DNA from: JAOTZA01 sp965224065
GTDB taxonomy: Bacteria; Acidobacteriota; Thermoanaerobaculia; Multivoradales; JAHEKO01
Reading direction: 5' to 3'
NCBI GenBank assembly: GCA_965224065.1
Contig: CBDCYF010000005.1
Coordinates: 3,720,001 to 3,784,000, forward strand
Length of the DNA stretch: 64,000 nucleotides
Below, piece by piece: positions 1 through 9,700 of this stretch (positions are counted from its first letter, which is position 1; every line of letters begins with the position of its first letter). The position numbers and the translations under genes are program-made. A model generated the notes under the pieces. That model had not been told where the DNA came from. It saw only the letters and a list, made by a program, of their open reading frames with translations, and did not search any database.

Positions 1-2
1 CC

Positions 3-560
3 GTCGGTCCGGACACCGCCGCCTTGCGCTCCGGCGCCGCGGGTTTTCTGATTCTGGCCCTGCTGTTGTCGTCGACTCTCGGGCTCTCGGAGAGCTTCCG
101 CCTCGAGCAGGAGGGCGGGGCGCTGGAGGGCCTGCTGTTGGTGCCGATCGAGCCGGCGGCGCTGTTCTATGGCAAGGCGCTGGGGTCGAGCATCCTGCTC
201 TTTCTGCTGGCGCCGGTCCTGACTCCGATGGCGCTGGTTCTCTATGCCGTCGATCTCGATCCGGAAATGATCCTGCGGCTCCTGGGCCTTTGGCTGCTGG
301 CGGCCGCTGGGCTGGCGGCGCCCGGGACCCTGTACGCGGCGATGACCAGCCGGCTCAAGAGTCGCGACGTGCTTTTACCCCTTCTCTTGTTCCCGTTGGT
401 GGTGCCGGTCCTGCTCGCCGGGGTTAAGGCGATGGACCTCGTCCTGACCGGAGACGCGATGTCACAACTGCCCTCTTGGGTGGCGCTTCTGCTGGTATTC
501 GATCTCGTATACTGGAGTCTCTGTGGCGTGCTCTTCGCCTATGCCGTAGAGGAAGGCTAG
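3..560 (+). CDS. ccmB: Heme exporter subunit CcmB (5' partial)
   Basis: CcmB is the membrane subunit of the CcmAB ABC transporter, which drives release of holo-CcmE during System I cytochrome c maturation at the inner membrane. The frame is already open at the left edge, so the N-terminus lies outside; about 185 codons remain of a family length near 220. The visible protein is a run of hydrophobic helices. It has the family-typical segment around residues 100-140 of this fragment (small-residue helix, then T-S-R-L-K-S-R-D-V-L-L-P, then a Leu/Val/Pro-rich helix). It is followed after 52 nt by ccmC, and the rest of the ccm operon supports the call. Confidence 0.9.
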   Translation, partial: VGPDTAALRSGAAGFLILALLLSSTLGLSESFRLEQEGGALEGLLLVPIEPAALFYGKALGSSILLFLLAPVLTPMALVLYAVDLDPEMILRLLGLWLLAAAGLAAPGTLYAAMTSRLKSRDVLLPLLLFPLVVPVLLAGVKAMDLVLTGDAMSQLPSWVALLLVFDLVYWSLCGVLFAYAVEEG

Positions 561-612
561 CCCTCACAGAGCTGCGACGCGAACCGTTCCCACTCTCGAC
601 CAAGGGCTGCTC

Positions 613-1314
613 ATGACGCGACCGTTCCCCAAGATACACCTGGTCGGGGCGCTCGGATTGGTCCTCCTGCTGGCCGGGAGCTGGATCGGTCTGTTTGTGG
701 CGCCGCCCGAGAAACACATGGGCGACGTCATGCGGATCCTCTACGTTCACGTGCCGAGCGCCTGGATCGCGATGCTCTCTTACACCCTTGCGTTCGGTTT
801 GGCCATCTGGTCCCTTTGGACCGGCAGCTCGCGAGCCGATGCCTGGATGACCGGGGCTATCGAGACCGGTGTGGTGCTCAACGCGCTGTTGCTCATCCAG
901 GGCTCGATCTGGGCTCGCGCCACCTGGGGGGTGTGGTGGGACTGGGACGTGCGCCTCACTACATCGCTCATCATGGTGCTGCTCTTTGCCGGAGTTCTGG
1001 CATTGCGGGCGGTGGTGGACGACGCTCAACGCCGGGCGACCTGGTCCGCCGTTGCGACGGTCGTGGCCTTTGTCGATGTGCCGCTGGTCTATTTTTGCGT
1101 TCGCTGGTGGAGGAGCCTGCACCAGGTCCAATCCAGCCCCGACACGCTCGACCCCGCCATGGTCTTGCCGTTGCGGATGAATGCCTTCGCGGTCCTCTTT
1201 CTGGCACTTTGGTGGATCTGGCAGCGGGCCGGACTCGAGCTCGCCCGGCGCAGACGGGAAGACGTCGAGGCGCCCGAGCGCATCCGTTTCGAAGGGAGCC
1301 CCGAACATGCCTGA
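613..1314 (+). CDS. ccmC: Heme exporter/lyase component CcmC
   Basis: CcmC is a polytopic inner-membrane protein that presents heme to the chaperone CcmE in System I. The 233-residue length fits the family (about 230-250). The tryptophan-rich periplasmic heme-handling motif W-G-V-W-W-D-W-D-V-R is at residues 105-114, and the conserved Y-V-H-V-P-S-A-W segment with His46 lies at 44-51. About six hydrophobic helices are visible. The ATG at 613 precedes a short basic N-terminus. Its TGA overlaps the start of the ccmD reading frame by 8 nt, indicating translational coupling. Confidence 0.95.
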   Translation: MTRPFPKIHLVGALGLVLLLAGSWIGLFVAPPEKHMGDVMRILYVHVPSAWIAMLSYTLAFGLAIWSLWTGSSRADAWMTGAIETGVVLNALLLIQGSIWARATWGVWWDWDVRLTTSLIMVLLFAGVLALRAVVDDAQRRATWSAVATVVAFVDVPLVYFCVRWWRSLHQVQSSPDTLDPAMVLPLRMNAFAVLFLALWWIWQRAGLELARRRREDVEAPERIRFEGSPEHA

Positions 1315-1456
1315 AGGAGTGATCGCCGGCGGATGGGGTTATGTGATCGCCGCCTATTCGGTCACCGCCGTGGGGCTCATCGCCTATACCTGGAGCCTCC
1401 GCGCGCGGCTGCGTCGAGTAAACGAAAGCGACCTGGAGAGCGATGAGCGGAGATAG
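1307..1456 (+). CDS. ccmD: Heme exporter accessory protein CcmD
   Basis: A 49-residue protein with one membrane helix (about residues 8-28) followed by an Arg-rich cytoplasmic tail. This is the layout of CcmD, which stabilises holo-CcmE release from the CcmABC complex. I chose the ATG at 1307, inside the end of ccmC, because it gives the family length and keeps G-G-W-G-Y-V-I-A-A-Y directly before the helix. CcmD is poorly conserved, so position between ccmC and ccmE carries much of the weight. It overlaps ccmE by 14 nt. Confidence 0.85.
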   Translation: MPEGVIAGGWGYVIAAYSVTAVGLIAYTWSLRARLRRVNESDLESDERR

Positions 1457-1904
1457 AAGAAGGCGCCGCGTGTTTGCGGTCGTTGCCGTGCTGGTCGCTC
1501 TCGGCGCCATTGCCTATATCGCGGCCGGCGGCATCGGCGACAATCTGGTCTACTACTGGAGCCCCAGCGAGCTCAAGGAGTCCGGGGACGAAGCGGTCGG
1601 CGCCAGCGTACGGCTGGGTGGGCTGGTCGAACCCGGATCGATTCACCGCTCGCCGGATGGCTTGACCCTCGAGTTCGCGGTCACCGACGGCACGTCGAGT
1701 GTCCAGGTGGCGACCGAGGCGGTGCCGCCGGCGATGTTTCGTGAAGGCATCGGGGTGGTGGTCGAAGGAACGCTGCGCGACGACGGCACGTTCGAGACGC
1801 GCCGGCTGATGGTCAAGCACGACAACCAGTACCAGGCGCCCGGCGAGGGCGAAGAGTACGACGTGGAGAAGCTCGTCGAGACCATGCAGTTCGAGAGCAC
1901 ATGA
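1443..1904 (+). CDS. ccmE: Periplasmic heme chaperone CcmE
   Basis: CcmE binds heme covalently through a histidine and carries it to the CcmF/H lyase complex. The 153-residue protein has a short cytoplasmic Arg stretch (residues 5-9), one membrane anchor (about 10-30) and an OB-fold periplasmic domain. The heme-binding signature is K-H-D-N-Q-Y with His126 and Tyr130, matching the H-x-x-x-Y pattern of the family. A GGAGAG ribosome site sits just upstream of the ATG. The stop TGA overlaps the ccmF ATG (ATGA at 1901-1904). Confidence 0.95.
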   Translation: MSGDRRRRRVFAVVAVLVALGAIAYIAAGGIGDNLVYYWSPSELKESGDEAVGASVRLGGLVEPGSIHRSPDGLTLEFAVTDGTSSVQVATEAVPPAMFREGIGVVVEGTLRDDGTFETRRLMVKHDNQYQAPGEGEEYDVEKLVETMQFEST

Positions 1905-3907
1905 TCTCCGGCCTCGGCCAGATCCTCGTACTTCTCGCCCTTCTGACCTGCGCCGCCGGCGTTCCGGTGGGGTTTTTCGCCGGCGCGCGGCGCTCGGCAG
2001 AGGGCCTCGCGCTGACGCGCCGCCTGGCCCTCGCGTATGCGGGTTTGATGGCCCTGGCCACCGTGGTGATGGAGTACGCGCTGCTGACCCACGACTTCTC
2101 GGTCTCCTACGTCGCCCAGGTCGGGTCGCGCGCGACTCCGACTCACATCACCGTCGTCTCGTTGTGGTCGTCGCTCGAGGGCTCGATTCTCTTCTGGGGA
2201 CTGGTGTTGGGAGTGTTTACCGCCGCTGTGGCCTACCTGCAACGGCGCGGGCACGAGGACTATCTGGCCTACACCCTGGCAACGCTTTTTGCCATCGGCA
2301 TCTTTTTCACCTATCTGATCTCCGGCCCGGCCAACCCGTTTGCCGCCACCACACCGCCGATTCCCGCCGATGGACCCGGCCCCAACCCGTTGCTGCAGAA
2401 CCACTTGCTGATGATCATCCACCCGCCGATGCTCTACCTCGGCTATGTCGGCATGTCGGTGCCGTTTGCCATGGCCGTGGCGGCCCTGCTTCGCGGCCGC
2501 CTCGGGCCGACCTGGCTACGGCCGCTGCGCAACTGGCTGCTTGTGCCGACCGGGTTTCTGTCGCTCGGCATCATGCTCGGCGGCTGGTGGTCGTACGAGG
2601 TCCTGGGCTGGGGCGGTTACTGGGCCTGGGACCCGGTCGAGAACGCCTCGTTCCTGCCGTGGCTGACCGCGGTGGCAGCGCTTCACTCGGCCATCGTCCA
2701 GCAGCGCCGCGGCACGCTCAAGGCCTGGACGACGATCCTGGTCATGGTGTCGTTTCTACTCACCATTCTGGGGACGTTCCTGACTCGCTCCGGGGTGGTC
2801 AATTCGGTCCACTCTTTTACCCAGAGCCCGATCGGGCCGCTGTTCTTGGGATTTCTCGCCGTCGCCCTGGTAGCGGTGGTGCTGCTGCTGGCGTTTCGCA
2901 TCGACACCCTGGTCTCCGAGCCACACGAGGACGCGGTGGTGTCGCGCGAAGGCGCTTTCCTGCTCAACAACCTGTTGCTCGTGGTTCTGATGTTCACGGT
3001 GCTGATCGGGACATTGTTCCCGATACTCGCCGAGGCGGTGCGCGGGGTGAAGGTCTCGGTGGGGGAGCCGTATTTCAATCGCATGGCGGTGCCGATCTGT
3101 TTTGGCCTGCTGTTGTTGATGGGGCTGGGGCCGGCGCTGCCGTGGGGCCGGCCCGACCGGGGCAGCGTCAAGCGGGCGCTGCTTGCTCCCTTGCCGGCCG
3201 CGGTCGTCGGGGTGGTCGTTGTCTGGGCTCTCGGGGGCCGGCATCCCACGCTGCTCATGACCGGCGGCCTGACCGGTTATGCGCTGTGGGTGACCCTTGG
3301 ACAGGCCACCCGGCCGGCGCGTGCGCGGGCGCGCCGCGGCGACAGACTTCCGAGAGCGGTGTCGACCTCCTTCTGGCGGTCACCGCGGCTCTTGGGCGCT
3401 TACACTGTGCATTTGGGTGTGATCGTGACGTTTGTGGCCATCGCGATCTCGTCGAGCTTTCAGACCAGCCGCGAGGCGACCCTGGCGGCCGGATCCACGC
3501 TCGACATCGCGGACTACCGGCTGACGATGAACGGCGTCGGTCGTTTCGAGGAACCCCATCTGACCGCCCAGCGCGCCACCGTCACGGTGGAGAAGAACGG
3601 CAAGGCGCTCGGCGTGCTCGAGCCCGCCCTCAACTTCTATCGCACCCAGCGCGAGCCGATCGGCACACCGGCCGTCCGCACTTCGGTCACCCATGACCTC
3701 TACCTCACGGTGATGAACGTCGGCGGAGATGGAAGGGTCGGGCTGCGCGCCATCGTCACCCCGGCGGTGGTGTGGATCTGGATCGGGGTTCTCTTGATGG
3801 TCGCCGGCACCGGGTTGTGCCTGCTCCGCCCGGTCACCATGGCCGCCGCCTCGAACGTCGCCGACCCGCCGGAGCCGCCGGTCGCAGCGACGGAGAACGT
3901 GGCGTGA
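1901..3907 (+). CDS. ccmF: Cytochrome c heme lyase subunit CcmF
   Basis: CcmF is the large integral-membrane part of the System I synthetase that attaches heme to apocytochrome c. The 668-residue length is normal for the family (about 630-670). Many transmembrane helices are visible. The diagnostic WWD region W-G-G-Y-W-A-W-D-P-V-E lies at about residues 237-247, and conserved H-P-P-M-L-Y-L-G-Y precedes it. A periplasmic domain and final helix close the protein. Start and stop codons overlap ccmE (ATGA) and ccmG (GTGA), so the genes are tightly coupled. Confidence 0.97.
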   Translation: MISGLGQILVLLALLTCAAGVPVGFFAGARRSAEGLALTRRLALAYAGLMALATVVMEYALLTHDFSVSYVAQVGSRATPTHITVVSLWSSLEGSILFWGLVLGVFTAAVAYLQRRGHEDYLAYTLATLFAIGIFFTYLISGPANPFAATTPPIPADGPGPNPLLQNHLLMIIHPPMLYLGYVGMSVPFAMAVAALLRGRLGPTWLRPLRNWLLVPTGFLSLGIMLGGWWSYEVLGWGGYWAWDPVENASFLPWLTAVAALHSAIVQQRRGTLKAWTTILVMVSFLLTILGTFLTRSGVVNSVHSFTQSPIGPLFLGFLAVALVAVVLLLAFRIDTLVSEPHEDAVVSREGAFLLNNLLLVVLMFTVLIGTLFPILAEAVRGVKVSVGEPYFNRMAVPICFGLLLLMGLGPALPWGRPDRGSVKRALLAPLPAAVVGVVVVWALGGRHPTLLMTGGLTGYALWVTLGQATRPARARARRGDRLPRAVSTSFWRSPRLLGAYTVHLGVIVTFVAIAISSSFQTSREATLAAGSTLDIADYRLTMNGVGRFEEPHLTAQRATVTVEKNGKALGVLEPALNFYRTQREPIGTPAVRTSVTHDLYLTVMNVGGDGRVGLRAIVTPAVVWIWIGVLLMVAGTGLCLLRPVTMAAASNVADPPEPPVAATENVA

Positions 3908-4416
3908 ACCGCAAGGTCCTCGTCGTCGGCAGCCTCTTGACGCTGCCGTTGCTGGCGTTTCTCGCCGTCTCGTTTCGATTCGACCCGCGGTCGATCGAAT
4001 CCCCGCTCATCGGCCAGCCGGCGCCCGATTTTGTGCTGACCGATCTCGACGGCAATGTAGTGAGCTCCAAGGATCTGGCAGGCCGGCCGCTGGTGCTCAA
4101 CTTCTGGGCCACCTGGTGTGTTCCCTGTATGTACGAGCATCCGGTGTTTGTCGAAGGCGCTCGGCGCTATGCCGGGCGGGTGGAGTTCGTCGGAGTGGTC
4201 TATCAGGACAACGAGCGGGACATTCGCCGCTTTCTGGCCGAACGGGGCTCCTGGGGGCCATCGCTGGTCGATCCCGACACCCGGGTGGCGATCGCCTATG
4301 GTGTCTACGGGGTGCCCGAGACCTTTTTTATCGATCGGGACGGCGTCGTGGTCGAAAAGCTGGCACAGCCGGTGGACGCTGCGACTCTAGACCGCATCCT
4401 CGGGAAGCTCTTGTGA
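3904..4416 (+). CDS. ccmG: Thiol:disulfide interchange protein CcmG/DsbE
   Basis: A membrane-anchored periplasmic thioredoxin that keeps the apocytochrome CXXCH cysteines reduced. The 170-residue protein has one N-terminal anchor (about residues 4-22). The redox motif W-C-V-P-C is at 71-75 and the cis-Pro segment Y-G-V-P-E-T-F-F-I-D is near 138-147, as in DsbE. I chose the GTG at 3904 because it overlaps the ccmF stop (GTGA) and leaves a clean anchor. The frame stays open further upstream, but that part lies inside ccmF. Confidence 0.95.
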   Translation: MNRKVLVVGSLLTLPLLAFLAVSFRFDPRSIESPLIGQPAPDFVLTDLDGNVVSSKDLAGRPLVLNFWATWCVPCMYEHPVFVEGARRYAGRVEFVGVVYQDNERDIRRFLAERGSWGPSLVDPDTRVAIAYGVYGVPETFFIDRDGVVVEKLAQPVDAATLDRILGKLL

Positions 4417-5021
4417 GGGGAAGGCTCCAGCGACCGGGAGCGGCTCTTATGACGTCTACACAAGCCGCGCTTGCGGCCGGGATCTTCACGCTCGCGGTCG
4501 GCGCCGTTTTGGCGCAGACCGAGGGCGGAGCGCCCCCGCCGCCCACTGCCGTCGACCCGGAGGCGCTGATCGGCGCGCCGGACGGCCCTCCCATCACGGG
4601 CGAGATCCTCATCGAGCGCACCGAGGAGTTGTCGTCGCGTATGCGCTGTCCGGTCTGCCAGGCGCTTTCGGTCGCCGACTCGCCGTCGCTGTCGGCGCTC
4701 GCGATCAAGGAGGAGGTCCGCGATCTGCTGGCCGCCGGCTATACCGAGAGCCAGGTGATCGACTACTTCGAGCGCGCCTATGGTGAGTTCATCCGGCTGG
4801 CGCCCAAGCCCGTGGGCTTCAATCTGGTCGTGTGGTGGGCGCCGGCGGTGGCTCTCCTAGCGGGCGCGGGGCTGGTGTTTTTGCGCTTGCGGCGCCGTCC
4901 GGCCCTCAGAGAGCCGGTCGCTGCTTCTCCGGCCGGCACGGCGCCGCCGCCTGCAACCGGCGACAACGACCTGTCGGACTATCTGGAGCGCGTGCGCCGA
5001 GAGGTCGGGGGCCGGCCGTGA
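4413..5021 (+). CDS. ccmH: Apocytochrome thiol oxidoreductase CcmH
   Basis: CcmH presents the apocytochrome heme-binding site for ligation. The protein has a signal peptide, then the family motif R-C-P-V-C (Cys79, Cys82, numbered from the GTG). A membrane helix follows at about 132-155, with a short cytoplasmic tail. I prefer the GTG at 4413: it overlaps the ccmG stop in the same GTGA pattern and supplies a basic n-region (R-G-R-L-Q-R). An ATG at 4449 is the alternative. Its own stop overlaps the next GTG at 5018, so ccmH and ccmI are coupled. Confidence 0.92.
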   Translation: MRGRLQRPGAALMTSTQAALAAGIFTLAVGAVLAQTEGGAPPPPTAVDPEALIGAPDGPPITGEILIERTEELSSRMRCPVCQALSVADSPSLSALAIKEEVRDLLAAGYTESQVIDYFERAYGEFIRLAPKPVGFNLVVWWAPAVALLAGAGLVFLRLRRRPALREPVAASPAGTAPPPATGDNDLSDYLERVRREVGGRP

Positions 5022-6450
5022 GCGGGATCTGGCTCCCCGGGCTCCTGGTTCTCGCGGCGGGCCTCGTGGGGGGCATGCTGGCGTTTCGCCGGCTCTCGCG
5101 GCGGGGGGGCGAGGCGGCCGGTCGACCGTCCGAAGGCGATCTCGAGCTCGAGATCGCCGACCTCGAGACGCGGCGAGACGACCTGTACCGCCGGCTTCGC
5201 GGCGAGACCGGAGAAGCACTGAGCGCCGCCGACCGGGAGAACCTGGAATTGGCCGCGGCCCGCACCCTGCGTGACCTGGAGCTCGCGGAGAAGCGAGGGG
5301 AAAGGCGACGAGCGAGTGAAAAGAGCGGGAAAAAGTCCCAGCGGAAGAACGGCGAGACCGGTAAAAAGGGCGCCCGATCCGTTGCGTCCGACGCGCCCGC
5401 CGGTTGGATGGCCCGCCGCCCGATCCTGGCCGGGTTCCTGTTGGGGGCCGGCATGGTGTCGGTGGTCGGCCTGCTTTTCTACTGGGCCGTTCGCGACGCC
5501 CGGCCCGGACCACCGCCACCCCCAGCTCCGTCGGGGCAGGCGGGGACACCGGGAATCGTCGGTGCGCCGTCCGGCTCGGGGCCGGTCCATCCGGAAGCCG
5601 GTCAGGCGGCGTTGCCACCCGAGGTGCGGGCCGAGCTCGACGCGCTCGACGCGCGGATCGAGGCCGACCCCTCGGATCTTCAGGCGGTCAAGCAGCGTGC
5701 ACTCCTGTCGTTGCGCTTCGATCGGTTTGTCGAAGCGTTCCGCGACTCCGAGACGATTCTTGCAGCGCTGCCCGACGACATCGACGGCACCTATATCCAG
5801 GGTGTCGTCCGTCTGGCCATGGGACAGGACGCCGTCGCCCGTGGCTGCTCGAGCGAGTCGTCGAGATGTTCCCCGACCACTTCCAGGCCCTCACCTGGTT
5901 GGGGATCCTGGACTTTCGCACGGGCGATCTGGACGCGGCGGTCGCCTATTGGGAGCGGGGAATCGAGGCCGCCGGGGGCAGTCACCCCGAGATCGAACGA
6001 TTGATCGCCGAGGCGCGCCGGGTGGCGAGCCAGTCGCCGGAGTCCCGGCCGCCGGTCCAGGCGGCGGCTCCGGTAGGGGGGCCGGTAGACGAGAAAAGGA
6101 CCGGCGTGTCTTCGGAGCCTCCGGCTCCGGTCACCGGTGCCTACTCGGTTCGGGTCGCGCTTGCGGCGGGAGCCGTTCCGCCGCCGGGCACCGTGCTCTA
6201 TGTAGCCGTGCGCGACGGCGGGGGCGGGCCCCCGATCGCGGTGCGCCGGATCGACCGGCCGGTATTTCCGCTCGACGTCGTCGTCAGCCAGACAGATTCG
6301 ATGATGGGCCAGCCGCTCCCCGAGTCGGCCACCGTCACGGCGAGGCTCGACACTGACGGTAGCGTCGCCACCCGCTCCCCCGGAGACCTCGAGGCCGCCG
6401 GTCTGGCCGAGATCGGCGGGGCGATCGAGCTGATGCTGGCCGGGAACTGA
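5018..6450 (+). pseudogene. ccmI: CcmI-like TPR cytochrome c biogenesis protein, frameshifted near 5840
   Basis: The first part, read from GTG 5018, shows two membrane helices (about residues 5-26 and near 130-155), a charged coiled region between them, and the start of a TPR domain. Homology-like sequence then continues in another frame. From about 5839 the third frame reads W-L-L-E-R-V-V-E-M-F-P-D-H, completing the TPRs, and ends with the CcmI C-terminal domain (Y-S-V-R-V-A-L ... P-G-D-L-E-A-A-G-L) up to 6450. One missing base near 5831-5842 would restore a single frame. This is either a sequencing/assembly indel or a genuine mutation. CcmI delivers apocytochrome to CcmF/H. It closes the operon. 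Confidence 0.8.
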
Positions 6451-6552
6451 AGGCTGCCGCCGGGACGAGCCGTGAGCCTGCCGGGATGTTGGCCTTCCGG
6501 ACCGTGCCAACTGAGTCTGAGCTGGTGGCTCTCGAACTTTGGCCCGAGGGGT

Positions 6553-6736
6553 GCTAGCCTAATCTTCTCACCAAGAAACTACTGCGAAGCCGCAAATGCC
6601 TGAATCTGCTGCGTTACGCACCCGTCGGGCTCCTCAGCGTACCGACAGTACGCTTGCGTCGCCCTCGGTCGCAAGCCTTGCATCTTCGGACATTTGCGGC
6701 TTCTCGCGACGATTCCGGTGAGAAGATCAGGCTAGC
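6553..6736. repeat. Long imperfect palindromic element between ccmI and the CHAT gene
   Basis: The outer arms 6553-6572 and 6717-6736 match as an inverted repeat at 19 of 20 positions. Inner arms 6586-6598 and 6691-6703 match perfectly (GAAGCCGCAAATG). A central stem AGCGTAC/GTACGCT lies at 6636-6642 and 6648-6654. The whole can fold into one long stem-loop. It sits where ccmI (plus) and the CHAT gene (minus) converge. The right arm contains the TAG stop (6732-6734) of the CHAT gene. It could serve as a bidirectional terminator or be a non-autonomous mobile palindrome. The 6451-6552 stretch before it shows nothing I recognise. Confidence 0.8.
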
Positions 6737-9700
6737 GCCAGTCACCGATCAGCTCGAACGCTGCCCAGTGAAAGGGTGCTCTCGTGGCTCTGTTGCCTTG
6801 AATGAGCTGAATCTGCGCTTCCCTCAGCGACTGGTCCTTGGTTCGGCCGGATTTGAGCTCGGTGTAGAACCGTGTCATGAGCTCCGTCGTAGAGCGGTCC
6901 GATACGCTCCAAAGCGAGGCCAGAACGGACCGTGCGCCCGCATACTGAAAAGCCCGAGCCAAACCGATCAATCCATCTCCGCCGATTTCTTTTCCCAGCG
7001 CCGTCTGGCAGGCCGACAACGTCACCAGATCGGCATCGATGTTCAGTTTCTCGAAGATCTCCCACGCCTGGAGTAGACCGTTTTCCCGGCCCTGGCTTGC
7101 TCGGTCATCGAGGGCCAGAACCAGTGACGAATTGAGAGGAGCTTCCTCGTCGAGCACGCTATGGCTGGCAAAGTGGAGCATCCTGGCGTTACGGCCGATG
7201 ACTGCGACCTGGTCCTCGGTAGCTTTTTCGCCGACAAAAATCTGAGCCTCTGAGCCCCAGAGTTTGGCGATGGCCCGAGCTTCCTCTCGGCTCTCCGGCA
7301 ACGGACCGAGGGCGATTCCGCGATCGCCGGATAGAAAACCACGTAGTGCGTCGACCGGGATGCTGGACGAATCAGAGAGCCATTCGGCGGGCAGCGTCGG
7401 GTCCGCAAAGGCCGCGATCTGGATCGGCCACTTCGAACGGGCTTCTCGGCGCGATCGGGAAAGTTCTCCATAGACGGTGGCCGAGATCACTCGGTGGAGC
7501 GGCTTCCATTCAACCAGATACTCGGTGGCCGGCTGTACCGGGTTCCCCGTGTCCCGGGCCAGAGCGGAAAAAGGCAGCGTGTGCAAAGGGCCGTCCGAGG
7601 AGATCAGGATACGTTCGGCGGACTCGATGGCGTCGGCTACCGGTGCGAGCAACAGTGCGAAAAGCGCCGCGCTCCGGGCTTGGAGCGCGGGCTCGACGTC
7701 CTCGTTGCGTCGGGAGCGCTCGATAAACGAGCGGAAAAGCGAGACTTCCCGCCTCAAGGCTTCTCGGCCGACGTCGATTCGAGTCACCGAAAGGCCCAGC
7801 CCCGGGATTTCGGTTGGCTGCACGGCAAAGAGAAATGTCTCTTTTTCGGTTACCAGGTATGACAGAAGAAGAGTACCCGGGTCCAAGGCCCGCCGCGCCC
7901 GGCCAAGGTCGAACGGCTCGGGGTACTCCAGCGCAGCAAAACGAGGCGACTGTCGCCGAGCCGTGGTTTTCAGAAATTCGAGTCGGTTGCGAAGCTCTGT
8001 TTGGTGCTCGTGCAGCCGATCCACCTCGCCGGGTGAGCTCGTTGCGTTCAACGTGGCGAGCTGCGCTTGGGCACGGTCGTAGGCCCTCTCTATGTCCTTT
8101 CTTTCCTGCAGAAATTCTTTGGGAACTGCAGAATCGAAATCGAGTTCGCGCTCGGCCAGCAGGTTTAGCAAAGCACGGGCCCGGGAACGCTCGACGATGT
8201 TGAAGGCATCGACAGGTCGTTCGAGCCCCAGGAGCGTGCTCGCCAATTGGTGGTAGTAGCCGAGATAGGCAGCGGCAAACTCGGCGCGCACTTCTTGCCG
8301 CCCACCCAACCGCTCGGTTTGTGCCTCCAGAGCATCGATGGCTTTCACCATCCAGTCGACCGCTTCACGGCGATCGCCACGGTCCAGTGCGATCTGGCCG
8401 AGTGCGAATAGGGACTCCGCCTCCTCAAATCGGCCTCGCAGGTACCTGCGGCGTATCTCGAGCGCTTGAAGGTGGAGGTCACGAGCCTCTTGGAGCGCGT
8501 CGCGCGACCGGGCCAGATTGCCGAGCTCGTAATAGCTTTCCGCGGTTTGTGGGTTTCCGGGCGTGTGGGCCTCGACGATCTCGATCGCACGTTTGTGAAG
8601 GGTTTCGGCCGTGGCGATCTTCCCTTGCCTGGAGGCGACAACGCCTAGGTTTTGGAGCGTAATGGCCTGGAAGGTAGTTCCCGGGACGACCTTGTCTTGG
8701 ATTGCAAGTGAGCGTTTCAACAAGGCTTCGGCCTCTTCGAGCTCACCTCGCTTGATCGCGAGGTCCGCGAGGTTATTCAGAACAAGCGCCACAGTCGGGC
8801 TTTCCGGACCGAGCTTCTCGTTGATCGCCAAGGCGCGCTTGTACAGCGTTTCCGCTGCCGGCAAATCTCCCCGGTCGCGCAGCACGATTCCGAGACTGGT
8901 CGAGAGAGAGGCCACATTTCCACTCCCCGGGTGTCGAGCCTCGGCAACCGCTAGGGCCCGGCGGTAGTATTCTTCGGCTTCCACCAAGTTTCTGGTCGCG
9001 CGGGCCAAGGTGCCCAGGTTGCCGAGTGCGGTCTCCATGCCTCGGCTCTTTGGGGCGAGTTTCTCGACAATCGACAAGGCTCTCTCCGCGCGAGCTTCGG
9101 CCTTTTCATATGCCACTTCGCGTATCGCGACAAAGGCAAGATAGTTGAGCGAGTCGACGATCTCCAGGCCCTTCGGGGCCTTTTTTTCTTGAATCGCCAG
9201 CGCTTTTCCTATGAGTCTTTCGGCCTCACGGAACTCGCCGCGCCGAAGCGAGACCTGGCCCAGGGCCCGGAACGACTCGGCTGTGTTGAGCGATTCGGCG
9301 GACAGGCTTTGACGGATGGCGAGAGATCGGGTCAGTATCGTCTCGGCAATATCGAGTTGACCTCGCGCGCGGGCCAGCCTGCCGTGTGTTTCCAAGGCCA
9401 TTGCCATCTCGGCTTCTGCCGAGCCGGCCGCTTGCCACATCTCCCCGGCTCGCTCGAACATGGCAGTGGCCTCGTCAAACCTCCTCCTACTCCTAAGCGC
9501 TCGACCTTGGTTGTAGCGGATATAGGCTTCGAGTCCGGCCCTGCCCGCGCCCGCGGCCATACTCGCGGCTTGCAAGAAGAGTTGTTCTGAGGCCTTCCAC
9601 TTGGATGCCTTCGCCAACCGGGTCCCGGCCTGTTCGAGCAACCAGCAGGCCAGCTCGGTTTTATCCGATCTGCGGGCATCGAGCGCGAGCCGCTGGAGCT

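Noticed and set aside
2164..3696. 510-codon plus-strand frame inside ccmF
   Set aside because: It lies wholly within ccmF in another frame, with low-complexity Arg/Ala/Gly sequence.
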